Source: Thalassia testudinum (taxonomy: Eukaryota > Streptophyta > Magnoliopsida > Alismatales > Hydrocharitaceae). Taken from it: a stretch of 64,000 nucleotides of DNA. The notes beneath the pieces are model-generated. The model was not told the DNA's origin. It saw only the letters and a program-made list of their open reading frames with translations, and did not search any database. The DNA lies in the NCBI GenBank assembly GCA_037157565.1, contig JAZHRO010000054.1, forward strand, positions 14,181,501 to 14,245,500, in the 5' to 3' direction. Below, piece after piece: positions 49,332 to 58,600 of this stretch; position 1 is the first letter of the stretch; each line of letters begins with the position of its first letter. The position numbers and the translations under genes were made by a program.

Positions 49332-49405
49332 CAGACGTCGGAACAGACGTCTGGGATCACATCCAGACGTCTGATCAGACGTCTGGGATCGTTTACAGAC
49401 GTCTG
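49332..49405 (+). repeat. 12/20-bp alternating palindromes in LTR3e
   Basis: Starts at 49332 (CAGACGTCGG), 49344, 49364, 49376 and 49396 (each CAGACGTCTG), giving steps of 12, 20, 12 and 20 bp. Confidence 0.88.
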
Positions 49406-49865
49406 GAAAACAGTTATATTTTGCACGAGAGATTCGTCTGCGCGCCTGTGCGCGCAGACCCGCGATTCTTCTCTCTCTCTTTTTCCCTCTCTCTCTCTGC
49501 GGCTGCAGACCTGCCACGCACTCTCTCCCTCCTCCTCACGTGGCCTTAAAAGGCCACGCCTCCCCTCCTGTCGTCTCCACCGTCCCCTTCCTCTTCTCCT
49601 TCCTGTGCGTGAGAGCAAGCGAGCGCGAGGGCGGCAGCGGCGGCCGCAGTGAGCACGGAGGAGGTGCGGCGTGCGAGGGCGGAGCTCTGCCGTGAGGGCG
49701 AGCTCGCCGGAGCGGCTTGGCCGGCCGACGGAGGGCGCAGGGGGCGCGGAACAACGCGGAGGGGGACCTACTGCGGTCTGAGCAGCAGAGGCGCGAGGTG
49801 CGACGCGGGCGGCGTTGCGAGCGGAGGCCGAGTGGCGCCCTGATTCTGGAAAAAATTTCCAGAAT

Positions 49866-49927
49866 CAGACGTCTGGGTTGATATCCAGACGGCGAGGGAG
49901 ATGTCTGGAAGCTCATACAGACGTCTG
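49866..49927 (+). repeat. 20-12-20 palindrome set in LTR3e
   Basis: Motif starts 49866 (CAGACGTCTG), 49886 (CAGACGGCGA), 49898 (GAGATGTCTG) and 49918 (CAGACGTCTG). Confidence 0.8.
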
Positions 49928-50029
49928 AAGGGTGAGTATTCCGCTTTCTTCTTCCTTCCTGTTGACTGACCCTACTGAGGGAGGGAGTTGGCTGTGCGCA
50001 GGCTCGCTGATTCGCCATCCTTTGAGAAT

Positions 50030-50209
50030 CAGACGTCTGGAAGTTTTACTAGATGGCTGGAGAGACCTCCAGACGTCAGGGGTGACCATAGGACGTCTGG
50101 GAGCTAGGCCAGACGTCCCCGCAGACTTCTGGACGTCTGGGAAACCACGCTGAGCAGGTAATTCTCTGATCCACTTTTTAAGACGTCTGGAAGAAGTTCC
50201 AGACGTTTG
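50030..50209 (+). repeat. Six-unit exact 20-bp palindrome array plus pair in LTR3e
   Basis: Motif starts 50030, 50050, 50070, 50090, 50110 and 50130, every step 20 bp; a further pair is at 50180/50200. The cores keep ACGTC while the 10-bp gaps vary freely. Confidence 0.88.
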
Positions 50210-52278
50210 ATTTTACACAGTGTCGTCGTTTTCTACCCGTTTAGGGCCCGTTCGGGTTCCGTTTTCCGCGATTCGAGTTGCGTTCTTTTCAGAATTAATT
50301 CCTCTACCCGTCTACAGTAGCTATACACTGTTTTGAGACTTTCCTTGTGTTTGATCCTTGTGATAGGACCTCGTTCAGTTGCAGTCTTGGGAGTCGCGGA
50401 GGCACGCGGGATTTCCGATCACGCCCCCATTACTCCCGTTGTACCTGGTAAAGTGGCTTTAAGTTATTAATAAAATCTGTTAAATTATGAAACCATAAAT
50501 AGAACCTAGGACATTGCATGAATCCTAGGAATGAGAAATAGATGGAATGATAGCTCCTAGGTGTTACATGAATCCTAGGACTGGAAAACTAGATTGTATG
50601 ATAGATCCTAGGATATGGCATGAATCCTAGGATGGGAAAACTAGTGGAATGTATAATACTGCAGTCTTGGAAAATGGAAAGAGATATAAAGCTGTCTGTA
50701 ATTTGAATTAACAGCTGCCTGTTGTGAATAGATAACGTGGTTGAGAACATAGATTGTAAGAATGTGAAACTGGAAAGTGAAACCTGGATGTTTGAGTAAA
50801 AAGGATGGAACCCTACGGGAAGTAAGAGTAGAACTCCTGGAAAGTGAATGGAATAGTTTTGGGGAAGTGAGCTGGCCCTTGAGTACGGAGTACCAAGGAG
50901 AGCGACTGTCCCCCTGTTTAGTGCAGAGCGGAGCCAGCCGCCCCAGGGACCCGGGGTTAGGACTGGCCACTCTGCACCGACTTGCTAGCCCTCGCGTACG
51001 TAGTACCGAGGAGAGCTACTAGTGTAGGGAGGTACTAGCTACCCCACGGGTCCCGGGGTTCTGCTAGCCTCCCACACCGACTTGTTAGGCCCGCTGGGGC
51101 AAACTAGGGTAGTTAGGCGAGGGTGCGTGGACTGTGGAGGGGCAAGGCCCCGGTTTGGTTACTGTGGAGGGGTTGGACCCTTGTTACTGAGAGGGCTCTG
51201 CCCTGGACTGGTTCCGTGCTGTGCTTTGGGCGCACCCGTTAACGGAAACGACTGACCGCGTGCCAGTACGGGTTAGCTACCTGTGCGTTTATCGCACGTG
51301 CCGTAGTCACCGTTACGTCTGTCAGTGACCTTGGGGTGGTTGACTGAGGGTAGGATCACCACGGGGGACTCTCCCGGCCGGAGAGCACCACGTGCTACTT
51401 CTACTTTTTGGAAAAGACTGCAATCAAGATCGTTCCCACGAGGAACATTCGAGATCAAGAAAAGATCTGGGGAATAAATGAAATAGTGAGACAATTGAAA
51501 AATGTGAATAAAGAAAGTAATAGAACATAACAGCTACTGTACACTTTACTGTTGTCTTTAGTTTTAGTTGCCACTCTACTCAGTGTTTTGCTGACGTGTT
51601 ACACTCGTTACCTTTTTCAGGACCAGGTGTTGAGCAGCTAGGGTCAGCGGCTGCAGAGGACGCTGGGCCGAGTAGGGTCCAGTAGAGTTACTACTGTCTT
51701 TTGTACCTCTTTGTTTCTGTTATAGTGAGTGGTTCTTGTTTCCGCTGTACTTTTCTTTACCTGCAGTTCATGTTATATGATAAATGTTCTACTGTTGTGG
51801 TGGTATATACTGTAGTAGTTTCTTTCCTTACTGCTGTACTTTCTTACTGTTAGTTATATTCATGCTGAATGTGGTTTATTTTACTGCTCTTTTGGTTACT
51901 TCCTCGTTGGACCACTAGGTCTTGGGATTAGTCGAGTCGGTCCGGTTCTCGTGTCTTGTAGGGACTCGGGAACCGGGTCGTTACATATTTATGGTTCCAT
52001 AATTTAACAGATTATACTAATAAACTTAAAGTCACTCTATCGGTTACGACAGGAGTACTGGGGGCGTGGTCGGGAATCCCGCGCACCTCCGCAACCCCCG
52101 AGACTGCAACGAAACGGGGTCCTATCACAAGAATCAAACACAAGGAGTTTCTCAAAACAGTATATAGCTACTGTAGACGGGTAGAGGATTAAATTTCGAG
52201 AAGCACGCAACTCGAAACGTGGAAAACGGACTCCGAACGGGCCCTAAACGGGTCGAAAACAACGAAACAGTGCAAAAT

Positions 52279-52459
52279 CAGACGTCTGGAACCTCTTCCA
52301 GACGTCTTAAAAAGTGGATCAGAGGTTAGCTTTACTCTGCGTGGTCTATCAGACGTCCAGAAGCCTGCGGGGGCATCTGGCCTAGTCCCCAGACGTCCGA
52401 TGGTCACCCAGGACGTCTGGAAGTCGCTCATGTCGTCTGGCACTTCAGCCAGACGTCTG
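52279..52459 (+). repeat. Pair plus six-unit 20-bp palindrome array in LTR3d
   Basis: Pair 52279/52299, then motif starts 52350, 52370, 52390, 52410, 52430 and 52450 at exact 20-bp steps. This is the mirror counterpart of 50030-50139. Confidence 0.88.
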
Positions 52460-52561
52460 ATTCGCGTTGGATGCGAATCTCAAAACCTGCGCGTACCCAT
52501 CCTCATGCTTAGTACGGACAGTCGAAAGAAAGGAAGAAGGTACGAAAAATAGCTTACTTAC

Positions 52562-52623
52562 CAGACGTCTGGATAATCCTCTAGACGTCTTCCCCGTCGT
52601 CTGGTTGGAAGCCCAGACGTCTG
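52562..52623 (+). repeat. 20-12-20 palindrome set in LTR3d
   Basis: Motif starts 52562 (CAGACGTCTG), 52582 (TAGACGTCTT), 52594 (CCGTCGTCTG) and 52614 (CAGACGTCTG). Confidence 0.85.
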
Positions 52624-53149
52624 ATTCTGGAAGAATTTCCAGAACTAGGGCGCAACTCGCCCTCCGCTCGCGACGCTCGGCCGCGCCGCGTCTCGTCCGC
52701 CTGCTGCTCGAGCTGCAGCAGGCCTCCCGCGTCACCCCACGTTTGCTACTCCCCCCCATCGGCCGACCCTAGCACCCCCGGCAAGCTCTTCCTCACGGCC
52801 GAGAGCCTCCTCTTCTCGCGCAGCACCTCCTCTTGCACTCCCCACGGCTGCCACCGTCGCCGCTCGCTCGCGCTCGCACTCGCTAGAAGAAGAAGGGGAA
52901 GCGGAGGTGGTGAGAGTGAGGGAGAGGGTGAGGCTTTTTAAAGACTCGCGGGGAGGAGAGAGAGAGCGAGACAGGGGGCAGCGCCTACGGCCGCAGGAGA
53001 GAGGGAAAAAGAGAGAGAGAGATGCGCTCGCAGGTCTGCGCGCTCAGGCGCGCAGACGAAACCGCGCGTGTCGAAAAAAATCGAATCCCAGACGTTTGGG
53101 TCACATCGCAGACATCTTAAAAGACGTCTGAAGCCGCGCGTTCGTAACA

Positions 53150-54690
53150 TATACTCTTGTAAATGACTGTAAATCAACTCTAAGATGGCTAAATTACTTG
53201 ATATATACACACAACACCACTAGATTTGGATAATGATATACACTTAAAAATGACCACCAAACATCTCTGAGACACGTAAAGGTACACACAAATTTACTAG
53301 TTAAAAAGTTGAGGAAGTGTATGCACCATTAGGTATAACATATTGTCAAGACTGAAAATAAAGAAACAAATACTAAAAGAATATTTGAAATCTTATTTTG
53401 TAAGTTACATCAATGAAAATTACTTAGCATATAAAGAATGTTATACCAAAATAAAGATTTGTCAATCCTCTTTTCATGACTAAATGGTTGGTTGTTAAGT
53501 GAAATAAGGGTGTAGATGATGCGAAAGTCATTGAACAAATTATTGAGTAGTAGAGGTATCTATTGATTTTAGGCACCCAAATAAATTTTCAATTACCCAA
53601 ATAAGTCAGGTGTATAAATTCAAAGTAATTCTAATTTAATGTGTATCCAAAATATTTTTCACTTATTTGTCAAAATTTATCACCCAACGTCCAGAAAAAT
53701 ATTTAAAAAATCATTTTTCACACCCAAATCAAAAGTTTCATCTTTCAAATCTACCCTCTCTCAATTTAATGTTTTTGACATTTTAGTGGCACCCATCAGC
53801 AAATTTAAAGATTTAATTAGAATTTAGGGTATTATGCGATATACGTAAATTATGTGTAGTTTGAATTCATGTTTAAAAAAAAGACTCTCATTCAAAATTT
53901 TTTTATGATGTTTTGAAAATATCATTTATTTTTTAAATTATCTAATATTTTCTTATTTAACATTTGATTGTTATACGTGCATAAATATCTTAGCCAAACA
54001 ATCAATAGTCAAATTTTATTGGATAAATTTTTATTATATGTAACTTTATTTCCATCTTTAGTTTGAAACGTATAAGAAAGTGAAGATATACGTGAGCTGA
54101 CAAATATAAATAAGAGATCGAATGGAAGGGTTAAGAGTGAGCTAGCCACAGGTTAACATAACTCCACTCTCCACCATCTCATGCTCTTGTTTAATTAAAT
54201 TAACATATCAAATACCATTCTTTCAATAAAATTTCATTATTCGCAAATTATTTCGTTACCGTGTGATTATCCAAGCAAAATTTTTCTATCGGTCAACAAT
54301 CAAGTTCCGTACTATAAATTTCAAGGACATTGCAACCATCCGACTCTTCGAAACATTAGTGCTTTACATACCCATCAAGATATCTCTTAAAAAAGGTGAC
54401 TGCCAATACATGATATTCTTTTTTAACATCTTATCATGTTATCAGGAATGCAAAGATAGATAATTTGAGAGGAACAAACTAAATGTCCTCGATGGACTCC
54501 CCCATTTAAATCAACCTCCCCATTTTTTAAGCCCTTCGAATCACGTTCCTTTTTTTTTTCCTCTCTCTCTCCCTCCCTCGAAAATGCCCTTCGAATCGCG
54601 TCGGTAACCACATATGCCACCCATCAAATCAAGGGGGAACCAAGGGGAGGAAATAAAACGGGAAAAAAAAAAAAAAAAAAAACAAACAAA
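53150..54690. other. AT-rich intergenic stretch left of the host gene
   Basis: 53150-53235 resumes the copia gag remnant and contains an imperfect copy of 47755-47812. After about 53240 I see only AT-rich sequence without a convincing frame, then poly-A/CAAA runs (54661-54695). The upstream part of the host gene's promoter must lie here; no TATA box is obvious. Confidence 0.5.
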
Positions 54691-54699
54691 CAAACTACA

Positions 54700-55640
54700 A
54701 AATGACCCCACTCCCTAGCCTTTTCTTGAAATCCCCACATTTGGTTCCATAGATAGTAGATAGCCTGTCCTCCCCCTCCCCTCCTCACCTCTCTCCGTCT
54801 CCTCTCCACGGCCGCGCTCAACCCTCAAACCACCCCCCTCTCCTACCTCCCGCCGCCTCAGCCCGCTCCTCCGCTCCCCAATAACCCTCCCCTCCCACCG
54901 TCGATCCTCCCCTCCTCCTCCCCATACCCCCACTCCCCACCGTCCGATCCTCCCTCCTCGCCAGAGCCACCCCTCTCCCCACTCTCCTCGCGCCAACCCC
55001 CCGCTCCTTCACCACCCCTTCCCCCACCGCCAAGCTCTATATCACTACACCCCCGCTCGGCCGGCCCCTCCTCCCTCGCATCCCCTTCTCCCGCCAAACC
55101 CCCCCGACCCCCTCCTACGCCCCGATCCGATCCCTCGCCTCCCCCTTCCCTTCTCGAGGTACGAATCCGTTAATCTCCATTCGACGGCCGACGCCTCTGT
55201 TTCCCGCTCACTCCCCGCGCACTCCCTCTCCCCGATCGCGTTCTCCCGCTTCGATTTAGGGTTTTGTCGTGATTCTCGATCGCTAGGGCTCGGATTCGCG
55301 TGATCGCCCACGCACTTCGCGGCCCTGTGGCCTGATCTGTCGTCGATCTTATCGGGATTCGGCTTTCGAACGATTCGATCATCCTCTCACGGTTCATCCG
55401 ATTTCCTAGCGTGGATTCTTCGCATATTCGTTGCTCAATCCCCTTCCTCTCGCCGGATCTTCCTCGTAGCTCTTCTTCGCGTGATTAGACTCTGGTCGAC
55501 TTGTTTTTGGATTGCTCTTTTCCCGTTTCCCCCTCGCGTTTCTGCGGTTTTTTGTACGTTGTCCGTCTCGGGATGCGGTAGGGATCGAATGACCAGTTGT
55601 TGCTTTTAATTTTGGCGCAGAGAGCTGAAGTAAGGGAGTG
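54700..55640 (+). promoter_or_regulatory. CHR5: CT-rich 5' UTR and 5' UTR intron of the CHD1-like gene
   Basis: 54760-55158 is very C/T-rich, as in many plant leader exons. A GAG|GT donor at 55158/55159 and a TTTGGCGCAG acceptor at 55611-55620 bound a 462-bp intron that ends 20 bp before the start codon at 55641. The transcription start is not visible; the upstream edge given is a guess. 5' UTR introns often raise expression in plants, which is an inference here. Confidence 0.6.
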
Positions 55641-58600
55641 ATGTCTCATTTCTTTGCCGGTTACGATTTGAATGAGGAAGCAACGGACAATGACATAGAC
55701 CAGGGCTATCCGGCTGGCGGGAATGGGGTATTGGACGGGAGTTCCAGCGATAAGGACGGCGAGAAGTCGGAAGGGGCACCGAGGAGCGTGGAAGCGCGGG
55801 TTTTAGAGCAGGATGGTAGTGGTGTTGTTGGTACTGGAAGGGGGAGTGCAGTAGTTGGTAAGTGCGATTCGACCTACTGGAACGACTGCCGGCCAGCGTG
55901 GAACTCAAGAGATGAGGGCTTTGAGAATGATAACAAAGTCGTGGAGCTGTCGGATGGTAATTCCTCTGAGGGCTATATGGGGCCGAAGAATGAGGAAGAT
56001 GTGCAGAGAGGGCAGGCTGATGTCCCTGAGGATGAGATGCTGTCTGATGAGTATTACGAGCAGGACGGTGAAGAGCAGAGTGACTCCTTGCATGCCAGGG
56101 AAGTGAGGCGGCCGAGCACATCGGGCTTGAGCTTGCCGTCTGGGCTTGTTGCTGCAAAGAGGAACGCAACCAGAAGTTCGAAGGCCCTAAAGTATGATGA
56201 TTATGATTACGATGATGATTATGAAGATGACGACGACGATGATGCTGATGGTGCTTGCCCTTTCCCTTTCAAGGATTAAAGTATTTCAATATGTGTGACT
56301 TTTCCAGTTTGTTGGTGCTGCACATTGGAACTGTGATTATACATTCCACAGATATTCCGCAAGTGGACTTGACAGGTCCTTGTGACATGAATATGTTCCA
56401 GTTAATGTTATGCAAAACATAATCCGGAAATAGGATTCTTTCTGGAATTTATCAATATATATATATATATTTTAATCAATTAATGAGCCAACTTTCTTTC
56501 CATGTTTTGTTTCCTCTCACCATGACACAATCAACAATTGGACTTGCCTTAAGATGGGCATTTTAACGATATTACTAGTTTGACTTAGATTCTGAATTAG
56601 ATTAGTTATTGTAAGTGGATATGTGCCGTTTCCAATTATTCTCTTCTGTGAGAGGAAGACAGTTTTTTGAACAATATATGTTTTGGAACCTTCTTGAGCA
56701 AGAGGATTTTGTGCACTTGATATAGCGATGTTTCAAATATAAGCCACAAAGTTCAAAAAGGCTTTTCTTGTTGGATGAATAAGTGTGCTACCTGCTACTC
56801 TGCCTTATCTTGCATGATATGTTTTCCCCTTCTTTTTGTAAAAGAATCATGAAGGTAATTTATGATGGTAATGGAAGGAACTTTGCGATACATTGCTTTT
56901 TGTCAATTGAACTGTGAGTGGGACTCACTTGTGGCATTTGTTGTCATGCAGAAGATGATCCAGATGATGCAGATTTTGACCCTGATTATGGAGAAATGAC
57001 AAGTGGCTCCAAGAAGAAGGTTCTTTTCGTTATTTCGTTTTTGTCCTGCTCAGAAAATTTTTGAAGGACCATGCAATGAGTTTTTGGTGGTTTGGATCCA
57101 AAACTTTTCATGATGATTTATGAAACTGTGATTGAGACATGAATCCCTTTTTTTTTCTTTTCTGTTTATTATGTCCATGTCTGGAATGTTTGGTTCAAAA
57201 TGCTAAAGATAAGATTTTCTTGTTCAAGAAGATAACACTCTCGGAGGTGGTTACTTGTTTCATTTTTCAGGACACTGTATCTTTTCCCAGTTTTTTAAAC
57301 ACACTGATATATGGATGGACTAATTATGCAATTGGCACATTTATTTGATGATTTTGCAACTACGAGTTATCATTGCACGTAATGGATGTAATCTAAGAGT
57401 TATATTGCTTCTCTCTGGAAGTGCAGGGCGAGTTGTCTGATAGTGATGACTCTGACAATGAGGTTGACGATGAGGATGATGACTTTGATATCTCTGATGA
57501 AAGTGACATGGATTTTAAAGATAATCGCCGCCGAAATGTACGGCGTAGTGTTCAACGCAAGACAAAGTCAGTGAGAGAGACTAGACAGATTTCATCTCAT
57601 ATTCGAAGGAAAAAAACAGTTACTTTTTCAGATGAAGATGAAGAGGATGAAGACGATGATGATGATGAGGAGGAGGAAGAAGACTCAGCTGAGGATTCAT
57701 ACCAGGAAAGTGATGATGAATTCACCAACAGAAACAAAAGGTCATCATCTCAGTCTTCTAAGAAACGTGGTGGTAGATCAGCTGCTACTGTAAATACTTT
57801 CGAGCAAAGCAATGAGATCCGGACTTCAAGTAGAACAACTAGGAGAGTCTCCTATGTTGAGAGTGAGGAAAGTGAAGAAATTGAAGAAGAGAAAACATTG
57901 AAGCAGAAGGTGATATTGTCTGTAGTCTTCTCTACTTCCTATCTTGAGAAATTTTGTTTGTTGTTATCACATAGACGCACACATACACATGCAATCACCC
58001 TGTGGGTTGATCTTAAATTGAAAAATGCATATGATAGGCTTCTCTGGATGAACCGGAGGAGGAAGATGGAGATTCCATTGAAAGGGTGCTGTGGCATCAA
58101 CCAAAGGGCATGGCAGCAGATGCTTTAAGAAACAATAAGTCTACAGAGCCGGTTGTTTGGAGTGCATTTACTAATTCAGATATAGATTGGAATGAGATGG
58201 AGTTTTATATCAAATGGAAGGGCCATTCTTATTTGCACTGCGAGTGGAAACCATTTTCAGAACTCCAAAATGTAGGTCTGATTTCTGGTTTTTCTTCTGT
58301 ATATTTACGGATTTTTGTCCTCTTCCTGTGTTGCACATTCAAGAAATGTTTTACATATTTGTCCCCTGTCTGAGGACTTTATATTTGGATATGCAGCTGA
58401 CTGGGTTTAAGAAGGTTCTAAATTACATCAAAAGAGTGACAGAGGAGAGAACGTTTGCAAGAGCACTGTCGCGAGAGGAGGTGTGTATCTCAGGACATTT
58501 GTCCATTTTTTTTGGTTCTTCTTTGCTTGTATGTTCCTGCTTCAAGGCATATGCCAAGTAAGCTTGCTTCAGTATTTCAAAATTAACAATGTAGACGTTT

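Larger units (their letters stand above)
49314..51985 (-). mobile_element. LTR3e: inverted solo LTR nested in LTR3d, TSD TATTT
   Basis: TGTTACGAACACG (49314) to GGGTCGTTACA (51985), with TATTT on both sides (49309-49313 and 51986-51990). It is a 2.67-kb LTR3 in the opposite direction, so 47813-53149 reads A, B, A', B', where A' and B' are reverse complements of A and B. For example, the block near 48355 mirrors the block near 51449. It carries arrays at 49332-49405, 49866-49927 and 50030-50209. Confidence 0.92.
47813..53149 (+). mobile_element. LTR3d: solo LTR with perfect TSD TATAC, carrying an inverted LTR3e
   Basis: TGTAACGCCCCG at 47813 to TTCGTAACA at 53149, with TATAC on both sides (47808-47812 and 53150-53154). 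After removal of LTR3e (49314-51985, TSD TATTT) the halves 47813-49313 and 51991-53149 join to match LTR3a and LTR3c. The right half carries arrays at 52279-52459 and 52562-52623. A CTTTTTAAAG near 52933 is the TATA equivalent. Confidence 0.92.

Noticed and set aside
50030..50139. CRISPR-like repeat-spacer array
   Set aside because: Repeat units are only 10 bp with 10-bp spacers, the setting is a plant LTR, and no cas genes exist. The resemblance is superficial.
55638..55640. GTG start three bases before the CHR5 ATG
   Set aside because: A plant nuclear gene starts at ATG; 55641 is the first ATG after the 5' UTR intron acceptor.
55606..56169. 187-codon minus-strand ORF opposite CHR5 exon 2
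   Set aside because: Shadow of the real coding exon; His/Ser/Pro-rich composition mirrors the acidic codons of the sense strand.
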